From positions 907,501 to 971,500 of the forward strand of contig NZ_FSRB01000001.1 of assembly GCF_900129635.1 (NCBI RefSeq): a stretch of 64,000 bases of DNA, read 5' to 3'. Positions 42,510 through 51,224 of the stretch are shown in pieces (position 1 is the stretch's first letter; every line of letters starts with the position of its first letter). This DNA is from Singulisphaera sp. GP187. GTDB taxonomy: Bacteria > Planctomycetota > Planctomycetia > Isosphaerales > Isosphaeraceae. Under the pieces are notes generated by a model. That model made no database searches and was not told the origin of the DNA. It saw nothing but the letters and a program-made list of their open reading frames with translations. The position numbers were made by a program, and so were the translations under genes.

Positions 42510-44570
42510 ATGAGTTCGCGAGTGTCGATCGCCTTCACTCTGCTTCTGACCTTGAGCTACGGCCCGATGTGTCCCGGCCGGGCCGTCGGGGCGGCGGTTC
42601 GCGAGGCGTCGGCGGAACCGACCCGCGAATTCGAGGTGCGTCAGGGGCGGGCGTTCCTGGGAGGAGTGCCGGTCCGCCTCTGGGGCTTGCGGTGCGGCCA
42701 TGCGCTGATGGACCAGGCGATGACCGAGCGGTGCGTCGAGAACCTTGATAACATGGCCGCCCATGGCATCAACCTCATCGAGGTCTACCTCCAGGGAGCC
42801 AACGGCGGCTACCCGAATCTTCAGGCGGGCAAGAATGCCTTCGGCGAAACGGGGGACTTGAAGCCTGAGTTCGCCGAGCGGCTAGAATGGCTCGTGCGCG
42901 AGGCGGACAAGCGGGGCATGGTTGTGCTCGTCGGGTTCCTCTCACCACTCAAGGACGAGGAGTTGATGGACGAGGCGGCGATCCGGCGGGCGATCGAGGC
43001 GACGGCTCGGCTGTTCGAGACCCGCCGCCTCCGGAACGTGTTGGTCGACCTGTTGTATGAGTTCGACCACCCTCGGCGGATCGACCACGCCATCTACCGC
43101 GAGCCGGAGGGCGCAGCCAAGAAGGGGCAAGTCGCCGGTTGGTTCCACGCGATCGCGCCGCGGATCGAGGTGGGGATCACCACGGCGGCCGAGTCGAAAG
43201 CCCCGCGCGACTTCCCCGGGATGGACGTGCGGCTGATCCAGAAGGGCGAGGCGATCCCTTCGGACGGCTTCGTCGTCAACGTGGAGTCGACCAAGGGCGA
43301 CGAATTTGACAACGACGGCGTGTTTACCCCCGCTGCGCGTGACGCCGTGCGCCGCGACTGCGAACGGTTCCTCGCCGCTCCGAACTCCGCCCTGGTGTTC
43401 AATAGCGCCTTCAGCCAGGGAATCACGAATTGGAGCGGCACCGCCCCGCATTTCGAGATGGGCGGTGACGGCACCGGCCCCGACGACCGAGGCGTCAGGT
43501 TCTACTACAACTGGGTCCGCGACCACGCGGGGCGGTGGCAGTACCCCCGTCACGTCAAGGCGGACCCCGAGGTCATTTCCGAGTTGCCGACACCGACTCG
43601 TGAATTCGAGATCCGCAACGACCGCGCGTTTCTGGGGGGCCAGGAGGTCGACCTCTGGGGCCTTCGATGCGCCAACGCCCTGATGAGCCAGGCCGTTGCC
43701 GAACGCCACGTCCGGGCTCTCGATAACATGGTCGAGCATGGAATTAACCTGATCGGCGTTTATGTTCAAGGGAGCAACCCGGGCTGGCCCAACCTCCTGG
43801 CCAGCAAGAACGGGTACACTGCCGAAGGCCAGCTCAAGCCCGAGATTGCCCGTCGGTTGGAGTGGATCGTCCGTGAGGCTGACAAGCGGGGCATGGTCGT
43901 GATGGTCGGCCTCTGCTCGCCCCGGAAGGACCAGGAGTTCCGCGACGAGGAGGCGGTCAAAACGGCGGTTCAGGAGACCGCGCGGTTCCTCGTGCGTCGG
44001 AAGCTCAAGAACGTGTTCGTGGACATCATGCACGAATACAACCACCCCGCACGGATCACGCGGGACATCTTCCGTGAACCGGAGGGGCCGGAGAAGAAGG
44101 CAAAACTGACAGCCTGGTTTCGCGCGGAGGCTCCCGACATCGAGGCCGGGGTCTGCCCGACCTGGAACCCCAAGCAGGAACTGCAGTCGGCCGATTCCTA
44201 TCCGGGGATGCAGGTCCGGATCATTCAGAAGGAAGCGCCGATCCCTCCTGACGGCTTCGTCGTCAACGTCGAAACCCACCGCCTCGAACCGTACAGCCAC
44301 GACGGGATTTTCACAACGGCACAGCTGGCCACGATGCGGTCCGACTTCGATCAGTACAAGGCGGCCCCGAACGCCGTGATGCTCTTCCACAGCGGGTATT
44401 GCATGGGCATCACCAACGAAAGCGGCACTGCGCCGCACCCGGAGATGGGCGGTGACGGCACCGGCCCCGACGATCGCGGCATCCGCTTCTATTTCAACTG
44501 GGTCCGCGATGACATCGGTCGCTGGGAGTACCCGAAACACGTCAACATCAAAAAAGTGTCAAGGCGTTAA
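42510..44570 (+). CDS. Exported protein with two tandem TIM-barrel-like (glycosidase-like) domains
   Basis: 686 residues from ATG 42510; signal peptide about 1-28. Two homologous halves: about 37-350 and about 360-675. Paired motifs: PTREFEVRQGRAFLGGVPVR / PTREFEIRNDRAFLGGQEVD; LEWLVREADKRGMVVLVGF / LEWIVREADKRGMVVMVGL; FVVNVESTKGD / FVVNVETHRLE; and a strictly paired MGGDGTGPDDRG near each end. YEFDHP / HEYNHP sits where cellulase-like barrels have the acid/base Glu. The second catalytic Glu is not obvious. The domain looks like a GH-A-type barrel but I cannot place it in a GH family. Probably acts on extracellular carbohydrate with its neighbour. Confidence 0.75.
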   Translation: MSSRVSIAFTLLLTLSYGPMCPGRAVGAAVREASAEPTREFEVRQGRAFLGGVPVRLWGLRCGHALMDQAMTERCVENLDNMAAHGINLIEVYLQGANGGYPNLQAGKNAFGETGDLKPEFAERLEWLVREADKRGMVVLVGFLSPLKDEELMDEAAIRRAIEATARLFETRRLRNVLVDLLYEFDHPRRIDHAIYREPEGAAKKGQVAGWFHAIAPRIEVGITTAAESKAPRDFPGMDVRLIQKGEAIPSDGFVVNVESTKGDEFDNDGVFTPAARDAVRRDCERFLAAPNSALVFNSAFSQGITNWSGTAPHFEMGGDGTGPDDRGVRFYYNWVRDHAGRWQYPRHVKADPEVISELPTPTREFEIRNDRAFLGGQEVDLWGLRCANALMSQAVAERHVRALDNMVEHGINLIGVYVQGSNPGWPNLLASKNGYTAEGQLKPEIARRLEWIVREADKRGMVVMVGLCSPRKDQEFRDEEAVKTAVQETARFLVRRKLKNVFVDIMHEYNHPARITRDIFREPEGPEKKAKLTAWFRAEAPDIEAGVCPTWNPKQELQSADSYPGMQVRIIQKEAPIPPDGFVVNVETHRLEPYSHDGIFTTAQLATMRSDFDQYKAAPNAVMLFHSGYCMGITNESGTAPHPEMGGDGTGPDDRGIRFYFNWVRDDIGRWEYPKHVNIKKVSRR

Positions 44571-44714
44571 GATGTTTCGGCCGGCGGTTCCGATCGCAGG
44601 GCGGTTTACGCCCTGGGGACTCGTCGGCCTTCTCTCAGGAGTGGCGTCCAAGTCCATTTCGTCAGTGGGGTCGTCATTTCAATTGTAAGAGAAATCTACA
44701 GGTGAGCCATGGGG

Positions 44715-46766
44715 TTACCGGCTGACGGGGGGCATTGGCCAGGGCTGGGCCATCCCGTAGCGGCCGTAGTAGAAGTTCAAGAGGGCGACGGCCTCGACGT
44801 CGAACGGTCGCGGGCCGGTGACGGGGAAGGAACAGCCGACGGTGGCGACGAGCCGCTTGCGGAGGATGAAGCTGGTGCCGAATGTCAAGTCGAGCACGTC
44901 GGGGGTGCCGGCCGGGTCGTTGGGTCGAAGTGCTCCGCGATGGTTCAGCGGGTCGTTCAGGTGGACTTCGAACGTGGGGACCACCGCCGAGAGGAAGGCC
45001 GAAGGGTCGGCGCTCTGGTAGACGAAGTAGCCGACGGCCAGGTCGTTGTACCACATCGTGACGTCGCGCGAGTCGGTCGGGATGTCGATCGCCGAGAAGC
45101 CCTGAAGGTAAAAGTCGCCGCGGCGGAGGATGTAGCCGAGGAACGGCTGGATCTGGGTGTTGCGGAAGCCAGGGGCCGCGGAGGAACCGGCGAACGAGGA
45201 CGGGCCGGTCGGCGCCGTCACGGCGAGCCCACCGGAAAGCAGGTTCCCCACCACCGGGTTGTCATAGAGCAAGAACTTGGTGAAGACGGTGAGGTCGCCA
45301 ACGGACGTGCTGTTGTTCCGGAGCGATGGAACGGCGCTGTTGGTCCAGAGGGTATCGATCGGCAGACGGACGCCGACCGAGGCGTTCCCCTTCCAGAACG
45401 TCTTCTCAATTCCGAGGAGTTGGCGATACACCTGCATGTCGCTGATCGGCGAGCCGAGTCGGCGATTCACGTCGCCATTCATATTATTGAAGTAATTGAA
45501 CGAGTAGAAAACGCGATCTTGGGGCATCGGGCTTTGGTTGTCGGCGATTTTGAACCCGCGTGCCCAGGGGACGAGTGCGGCCGACTGGGCCGTCCGTGCG
45601 AACGGTGAAGGGGGAGTCGGAGGCTGGCCGGGCATCGGCGGCCTGCCGACGGCCATTCCCGTGAGCATTGATGCGGGAGACTGATCGCCGATCATGACCG
45701 GGAGATTGCTGAACCCGTTCAAGGGCGAAGGCTCATGCCCTTGATCTGCAATCGGAATCGGCCCGGTGACACTGTCGAAGGTCCCCGCCGCGGGTGGAGG
45801 CATGGCCAGTGTCGGTTTTAAAGGGGTCGGGGCCAGGATCCGGGCACTCGGTCCTTGCCGCGTGGCAGTGGCTCGTACCGGCGCAGGATCGGGATTGGAG
45901 TCGAGCAGGGGAGGGATCGCCAGGTCTGGTTTCGTTGAGCTGTGTACGGGCGAAGCCAGTTCTTCCGACGGCGCGACCAATCGGAGCCCCGCGTTGCCCG
46001 GCGCGGGCAAGAGGACGGGGGGCGGCACTCGCGGGGCCGAGGCCACCGGGGGCGTTGACGACTTCAGGTCGTCCGGGAGTTCGGGCAGCTTTGGTTCCTC
46101 ATCACTTGGGGATGAGGGGATTGGGTCTATCCCCGTAGTCAGTCCAACCGGTGAGGAGGCGGCAGTCGGCAGGGAGGTCGGGCGAGCGGGGGTCGCCAGT
46201 TCGGAGCCAGCGCCTACTAAGGGGGACAGGCTGGGGTTCGGCACCCGCTGGGGTCGCTGGCTTGCAATCAGGGGCGAGGCAAGCTCGGTGGTGATCAAGG
46301 CGTCTTCGATGCTCGGATACTCGGATTGCACGGTGGGGGCGGCCAACTCGGCCGTCGGGATCATCGGGATCGCCGACCTCGAGGCCGAGCTCTCGGTCGA
46401 AATCTCGGGGATCGTTGGGCCCGAGGAGCCTGGTGTGGAGAGGACCTGGGCCTGGCTGACACTCGGATCCCGCGGCGTCGGGCTGGGGAGAGGGATCGCG
46501 CCCTTCGCCGCGACGTCAACTCCGGCTCCGGATACCGAAATGGTCGGGCTCGTGCTGCCCGGAGTGGCCTCGGTCGGCTTGACAAGCAATCCCGCCTTGC
46601 GGCAGTGCGGGCAATCGGGCACGGGAACCTGTTTGACGCTGTGCGCTGAGTGGGGAGATTGAGGCTCAACGGTCGCTTCGGCGGGCGCGGGGGCGTCGGC
46701 TCGGGTTGGCGGGGTCGCCAGCAGGGTCCATGCAACCACGAGAACCAGGGGCCGGATCGCGTTCAT
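44715..46766 (-). CDS. Outer membrane beta-barrel protein with long Pro/Ser-rich linker
   Basis: 683 residues from ATG 46766 (GGAG 7 nt upstream). Signal peptide about 1-24. A CPHCRKAG zinc-ribbon-like pair follows at about 52-59, then about 350 residues of Pro/Ser/Thr/Ala low-complexity sequence. From about residue 405 the protein is beta-rich with aromatic/Gly strands: DRVFYSFNYFNNMNGDV, YRQLLGIEKTFWKGNASVGV, LPIDTLWTN, DFYLQGFSAIDIPTD, ending in FYYGRYGM. This resembles the planctomycete outer membrane proteins annotated as transporter-like porins. Separated by about 120 bp from the beta-helix gene on the same strand. Confidence 0.7.
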   Translation of the reverse strand: MNAIRPLVLVVAWTLLATPPTRADAPAPAEATVEPQSPHSAHSVKQVPVPDCPHCRKAGLLVKPTEATPGSTSPTISVSGAGVDVAAKGAIPLPSPTPRDPSVSQAQVLSTPGSSGPTIPEISTESSASRSAIPMIPTAELAAPTVQSEYPSIEDALITTELASPLIASQRPQRVPNPSLSPLVGAGSELATPARPTSLPTAASSPVGLTTGIDPIPSSPSDEEPKLPELPDDLKSSTPPVASAPRVPPPVLLPAPGNAGLRLVAPSEELASPVHSSTKPDLAIPPLLDSNPDPAPVRATATRQGPSARILAPTPLKPTLAMPPPAAGTFDSVTGPIPIADQGHEPSPLNGFSNLPVMIGDQSPASMLTGMAVGRPPMPGQPPTPPSPFARTAQSAALVPWARGFKIADNQSPMPQDRVFYSFNYFNNMNGDVNRRLGSPISDMQVYRQLLGIEKTFWKGNASVGVRLPIDTLWTNSAVPSLRNNSTSVGDLTVFTKFLLYDNPVVGNLLSGGLAVTAPTGPSSFAGSSAAPGFRNTQIQPFLGYILRRGDFYLQGFSAIDIPTDSRDVTMWYNDLAVGYFVYQSADPSAFLSAVVPTFEVHLNDPLNHRGALRPNDPAGTPDVLDLTFGTSFILRKRLVATVGCSFPVTGPRPFDVEAVALLNFYYGRYGMAQPWPMPPVSR

Positions 46767-46887
46767 GACCGCTCCGCGGGGGGCAAGTCTTCCAGGATCA
46801 ACTGTCGTGAGTGTCATCGCGATCCGCCGCCGTCTTGTGGACCCGTGTTCCTTGGACCTATGTGCTCGACTTCATTGGAAAAGCGGG

Positions 46888-49800
46888 TCACGACGTCAGC
46901 CTCAGGATCGAGACGTAGTCGGCTCCCGCCTGGTTTTGGCTGCCGCCGCCACTGACAAGGGAATGGCCGGCCAGGTCGGTGATTCCCCGGCCGGGCTGTC
47001 CGCTCACTCGGAACTGGATCGGGCCGTTGGTTCGCAGCGGAGTGGCCAGGGTGAGCGTGACGCTCGACGTGGAGGCGTCGTAGTTTGCTGAGCGTACCGG
47101 CACGGCGATCGCATCGGCGGCACTGAAGCTCTGGCCCCGTCCCGGAAGTCGCAACCGATAGTTGCCGATATTCTCAGCCTGGGATCGATCGACCGGTTCG
47201 CTGAACTTCACGAGGAGCGAGGTCAGGTCCGAGCCGTTGAGGTTCTTGGTGACTCCCGTGATCGACGGTCCGGTCGCCTGAGCGTGCTGTTGCCCTGCGC
47301 CGGGGGAGCGGGTGACCGGGATCGGCTTCGTGGCGATGTCGGCCTGAACATTTCCCTTGACGGTATTGTTCGCCGATCCGGATCCGCCGATCGTGTTGCC
47401 GGTCGTGCCTCCCAGGAAAAGGCCGATGGTGTTGCCCAGGTGCGGGGCGCCCTGGATGTCGGTGCCGATCAGGTTCCCCTGCACGACGTTGCCTGTGGCC
47501 GTTCGGCCGGCGAGTTGGACCCCGACCAGAGGATTGCCCGAGATGACGTTCCGAGCCCCCTGCGTCGTGCCACCGACGGTGTTACCGCGGGCGTTGTTCA
47601 GGAAGACGCCGCCGTGGGCGTTCCCGACGGGAAGCGTCCCTGTCACGTCGGTGCCGATCAGGTTTCCTTGCACGACGTTGCCGCTCGCCTTGCGGGAATG
47701 GATCTGGATGCCAACCCCGCCGTTCCCCGAGATCAGGTTGCCCGCGTGTGCGGCGGTGCCGCCGATCGTATTGCCGGGTGCTCCGCTATCGAAGATCCCG
47801 TCGAACGCGTTGCCGATCGCGCGGGTTCCGGTCCGGTCGGTGCCGATCTGATTGCCCTGGGCGAGGTTGCCCGTCGCGCCCGGGCCGAGGATCCGCAGTC
47901 CCGTGAGTTGGTTGCCCGAGATCAGGTTGCCTTGTCCCGGCTCGACGCCGCCGATCCTGTTCTCGGGAGCGTTGTCGAGCACGATGCCGTCGAGTTGATT
48001 GCCCAGCGGATCGTTACCGTCGAGATCCGTACCGATGTGGTTTCCTTGAACGACGTTATGCTTTGCCGACGTCCCCGATAGGATGATCCCCGACCCGAAG
48101 TTGCCCGAGACAACGTTGCCCGCGGCTGACGCGACTCCGCCGATTCGGTTGTTCGACGACTCGTGGATCGTGATCCCGGCGAGGCCGTTCCCCTGGGCGG
48201 ACTCACCGTCACTGCTGGTTCCGATGGCGTTGCGTTCCAGCTGATTGCCGCCGGCCCCTTGGATCAGGATCCCTGAGCCGGCGAACCCATTGATCGCAAG
48301 CCCGCGGATCGTGCTCCCGCCCGCGGTGATCGTCACGCCGTTGGCTCGTGCCCCCGCGTCGGTTCCGGTGAGCTCGATCAGCGGCCTGTTCTGGTATCCA
48401 GGCTGGGATGTGCCATCAATGATCACCGGGTCGGTGATCGTTGGCAGGGCGGAGGTCGGGCGGATCGATCGTGGGCCGTCCGCGGGCAGGGCGAAGCGGA
48501 TCGTATCCAGGCCAGGGTTGGCGTTGGCGTTGAGGATCGCCTGGCGGAGCGACCCGGGGCCGCTTTCGTCGGTGGTCGTGACGACCAAAGGGCCAGCAGG
48601 GACCGTGACGACTGGCGGGTTGTCGGTGATCGATCCGGCAGGTTTCGGGGCGCCTGGCGTAGGCGAGCTCGGGGTCGGCGTAGGGGTGCTCGGAGCGGGC
48701 GTAGGCGAGCTCGGGGTCGGCGCAGGGGTGCTCGGAGTGGGCGTAGGGGAGCTCGGAGTGGGCGTAGGCGTGCTCGGTACGTCGCTCGGGGGATTCACCG
48801 CGGCGAGAGTCAGCGTGGTCTGGCTGGTGGAACCGAGCGATCCTCCGCCGGTGGGATGACTCAGAACGAGGTTGATCGTTCGATCGCTGGTGCGTTTGGG
48901 ATTGGCGAGGATCGGTACGGTGATCGTCTGGCTCATTTGATCGGCGGCGAACGTGAGGGTTCCCGAGATCGAAGTGTAGTCGGTGCCGGAAACGGCCGAG
49001 CCGCCTTGAATCGCGTAGTCGATCCCGACCCCGCTGGCGGTCCCCTCGGCGCGGGTCACTGTGATGGTGGCGGTACCGGCCTGCGCGTCTGCGCGATAGG
49101 TTGGCGCTTTGAACTGAACAGTTCCGGCCTTGATGTTGTGGGTGATCGTCCCGATCCCTTGACCGTCGCGCACGACGGCATTCTCGGGCGTTTTCAAGTC
49201 AACGGAGAAGGATTCGACCGGCTCGACGGCTGTCCCGGTGTTGATGGGAACGGTGATCGACTTGGAGGTCTCACCGGGCGCGAAGGTCAGAGTTCCCTGG
49301 GTCGCCTGATAGTCGGAACCGGCCTTGGCCGTGCCGTCCGACGTGCCGTATTGCACCGTGACGATTTGATCGTGGTTCGGCGGGTCGAGCGTGACCTGGA
49401 AAACGGCGTTGGTCGCTCCCGACTCGCCCGCGACCACGCTGACATCGCCGATCGAGAGCCAAGGGGTGGGGAGGATGGTCGCCATGCCCACTTTGAGGCT
49501 CGGGTTGAGCGTGTCATTGACCGGATTGGTCAGGTTCACGGTGAACACGTCGTGCGGTCCGCGCGCCAGTCCGCCGATGATCGGGACGGCGATCTCCTTG
49601 GAGGTCTCGCCAGGCGCGAAGGTCAACGTTCCTCGGACGGCCTGGTAGTCCTGACCCGCCTTGGCCGTGGCGTCCTGGGTGGCGAAGTCGACCTTTGCCG
49701 ACTCATTGCTGTGATTCTGGTCACGCGAGACGGTGAAGACCGCGTTGGCCGTCCCCGAGGCCGGTTCGATCATCGTGACGTCGCTGATCGTGACCGACAG

Positions 49801-49923
49801 GAGTTGACGCGACTCGCACTCGTCCCAGAGCCAGGCAGGCTGGCGCTGGCGGAGCGGGCGTGCGCCCATGGGGGGGAGGGATCGCTGGTTCATCCACCGC
49901 CGCCACGAACTGGAAATCATCAT
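46888..49923 (-). CDS. Giant exported Calx-beta/beta-helix protein (adhesin-like)
   Basis: 1011 residues. The N-terminus has no cleavable signal but carries the planctomycete surface-protein motif ECESRQLLS (about 35-43). Three Calx-beta repeats follow (about 45-350: TAKAGQDYQAVRGTLTFAPG, TAKAGSDYQATQGTLTFAPG, SAVSGTDYTSISGTLTFAAD). A Pro/Ser/Thr linker (about 375-420) comes next, then right-handed beta-helix repeats (about 430-850) with recurring GNVVQGNLIGTD and GNLISGN, and a C-terminal domain (about 880-1011) with GPIQFRVSGQPGRGITDLAG. Possibly a cell-wall or stalk component. Confidence 0.88.
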   Translation of the reverse strand: MMISSSWRRWMNQRSLPPMGARPLRQRQPAWLWDECESRQLLSVTISDVTMIEPASGTANAVFTVSRDQNHSNESAKVDFATQDATAKAGQDYQAVRGTLTFAPGETSKEIAVPIIGGLARGPHDVFTVNLTNPVNDTLNPSLKVGMATILPTPWLSIGDVSVVAGESGATNAVFQVTLDPPNHDQIVTVQYGTSDGTAKAGSDYQATQGTLTFAPGETSKSITVPINTGTAVEPVESFSVDLKTPENAVVRDGQGIGTITHNIKAGTVQFKAPTYRADAQAGTATITVTRAEGTASGVGIDYAIQGGSAVSGTDYTSISGTLTFAADQMSQTITVPILANPKRTSDRTINLVLSHPTGGGSLGSTSQTTLTLAAVNPPSDVPSTPTPTPSSPTPTPSTPAPTPSSPTPAPSTPTPTPSSPTPGAPKPAGSITDNPPVVTVPAGPLVVTTTDESGPGSLRQAILNANANPGLDTIRFALPADGPRSIRPTSALPTITDPVIIDGTSQPGYQNRPLIELTGTDAGARANGVTITAGGSTIRGLAINGFAGSGILIQGAGGNQLERNAIGTSSDGESAQGNGLAGITIHESSNNRIGGVASAAGNVVSGNFGSGIILSGTSAKHNVVQGNHIGTDLDGNDPLGNQLDGIVLDNAPENRIGGVEPGQGNLISGNQLTGLRILGPGATGNLAQGNQIGTDRTGTRAIGNAFDGIFDSGAPGNTIGGTAAHAGNLISGNGGVGIQIHSRKASGNVVQGNLIGTDVTGTLPVGNAHGGVFLNNARGNTVGGTTQGARNVISGNPLVGVQLAGRTATGNVVQGNLIGTDIQGAPHLGNTIGLFLGGTTGNTIGGSGSANNTVKGNVQADIATKPIPVTRSPGAGQQHAQATGPSITGVTKNLNGSDLTSLLVKFSEPVDRSQAENIGNYRLRLPGRGQSFSAADAIAVPVRSANYDASTSSVTLTLATPLRTNGPIQFRVSGQPGRGITDLAGHSLVSGGGSQNQAGADYVSILRLTS
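48659..48778 (-). repeat. 42-bp tandem repeat coding for the PTP/S linker
   Basis: 48659-48700, 48701-48742 and the partial 48743-48778 repeat a 42-bp unit starting GTAGGCGAGCTCGGGGTCGG. On the minus strand it encodes 14-residue blocks of Pro-Thr-Pro-Ser type inside the giant beta-helix protein. Such repeats vary in copy number between strains. Confidence 0.85.
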
Positions 49924-50410
49924 TCACCTATTCGAAGCCGCCGGACTCACCTTGAGAAGGGTGAGCAGCACGATCGCCCGCGGCTGAGCTTCATGCCGAG
50001 CCCAAAACCAAAAAATTCACCCCGTGCGGTAAGATGAGTTAATAAAACATGCCGATAATGCCGACAATGGCAGTTCTTTCAATTCGGGGGATCGGCGCGT
50101 TCGAATCCTCGGATAAGTTGAACGAATCATTACAAAATATCGGGGATTGTAAGATTTGCGTGGAACCGCAAATTGCAATCATCACCCGGCCAGGGGTCAA
50201 GGGCCAGGGATCATTGGGCGAAGTGAGTTATTGGGGGAGCAACCCCGGAAAGGCGACCGCGTCTAAGCAGGCGGACCTGTTCTTCCTTAGATATTGAATT
50301 ATGCGCAAGGCTGTTGGGTGCCACGGGTTGTACTCAACCCGTGGCACCCAACAGCCTTTACGTTCCCGCGGTCACCCATCGGAAAATCAAAGAATGCCGA
50401 GGCCAGCAGC
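49924..50410. other. Intergenic region with a dispersed palindrome
   Basis: 487 bp between two minus-strand genes. It includes an AT-rich stretch (49985-50060) that may hold the promoter of the beta-helix gene. At 50306-50355 there is a perfect 23-bp palindrome with a 4-base loop (TACT), arms built around GGGTGCCACGGGTTG, without a T-run, 55 bp after the stop of the PEGA lipoprotein gene, where it could act as a terminator. A similar palindrome is at 56121-56199. No gene supported. Confidence 0.55.
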
Positions 50411-50875
50411 TTAGAACCCCAGATTGCCGAAGAAGCCACCTTTGCGAGGCGGGGGAGGGGACTGGGCCTGGGTTCGCAGGCTTTGCCCGTTCTCGAGCAG
50501 ATGGTCGACGCTCGGCTCGCTCGAAGGCACCATCTGGTAGACATATTCGCGTTCGTCGCGGAATGTGTACGGGATCAGGTTCTCGGTAAAGAATTCCGTG
50601 AGATAGTTATCCCACCAGGGTGCTTTGATCGGTTGGATCACCGTCTGGGTCTCGTGGCCGTCCAGCATGAGGACGAACTTGCGATCGCCGTAGTAGGTGA
50701 AGCTGCGCGAGGTCGGGGTCGCCCCGATTTCTTCGTCATTGGCGACCAGCAGCGCGCCCGGGGGATTGGTCCGGACCGTGTACCGTCGCTCGACGCAGCC
50801 GCTGAGACTACCGAGGCCGGCGAGCAGCAGCAGAGCGAGGGGCAGCATACGCCCTGGGGTGCGGAGGTCGATCAT
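50411..50875 (-). CDS. PEGA-domain lipoprotein
   Basis: 154 residues. Lipobox-type signal LLLLAGLGSLSGC (Cys about 27). The rest begins VERRYTVRTNPPGALLVAND, the PEGA surface-layer-like pattern, followed by TSRSFTYYGDRKFVLMLDGH and APWWDNYLTEFFTENLIPY, then a Pro/Gln-rich tail. This is a short outer-membrane or inner-membrane lipoprotein found in many planctomycetes; the role is unknown but probably structural. The upstream region is shared with the divergent aminopeptidase gene. Confidence 0.85.
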   Translation of the reverse strand: MIDLRTPGRMLPLALLLLAGLGSLSGCVERRYTVRTNPPGALLVANDEEIGATPTSRSFTYYGDRKFVLMLDGHETQTVIQPIKAPWWDNYLTEFFTENLIPYTFRDEREYVYQMVPSSEPSVDHLLENGQSLRTQAQSPPPPRKGGFFGNLGF

Positions 50876-51224
50876 TTTTTTGGCTCTCCTGTACCGGCGT
50901 GGTCACAATCCGACGGAGCCAAGTCGGTCGAGTGAAATCGACCGGCCGATTCCCGTGGGTCGTTTGACCGACGCGGTTCGCCAAATCCGAGAATTCCCAG
51001 GGAGCGTGGAGGTCGAAGTGAAACAGACGACCCCACCTCATCGCGCAAGACAAGACTTGAGTGGCGGCGGATTGTAGCGACTCGTCCCGGACCCGGCAAG
51101 GCGGCTTGGCGCGGTTCCAGGCCAGTGCGAGAATGGGGCCGCTTGGCCCAGAACGATGGGCCTCGGACCGCTTTTTTTTCGTTGTTCGCCGATCGGCCCA
51201 CTACCCCCACGAGTTGCGACCTCC
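50876..51224. other. Divergent promoter region for PEGA lipoprotein and aminopeptidase
   Basis: 349 bp between two divergent genes, with a T-run (CTTTTTTTTCG) at 51172-51180. No gene frame is supported and no box was assigned. Confidence 0.4.

Noticed and set aside
42942..44540. 532-codon frame opposite the duplicated barrel gene
   Set aside because: Antisense shadow; the plus-strand gene has signal peptide and internal duplication.
48659..48778. Possible CRISPR-like repeat array
   Set aside because: The repeats are head-to-tail without spacers and encode a Pro/Ser/Thr linker inside a gene.
50080..50130. tRNA-like GTTCGAATCC near 50098
   Set aside because: The sequence looks like a T-loop but the T-stem and acceptor stem do not pair.
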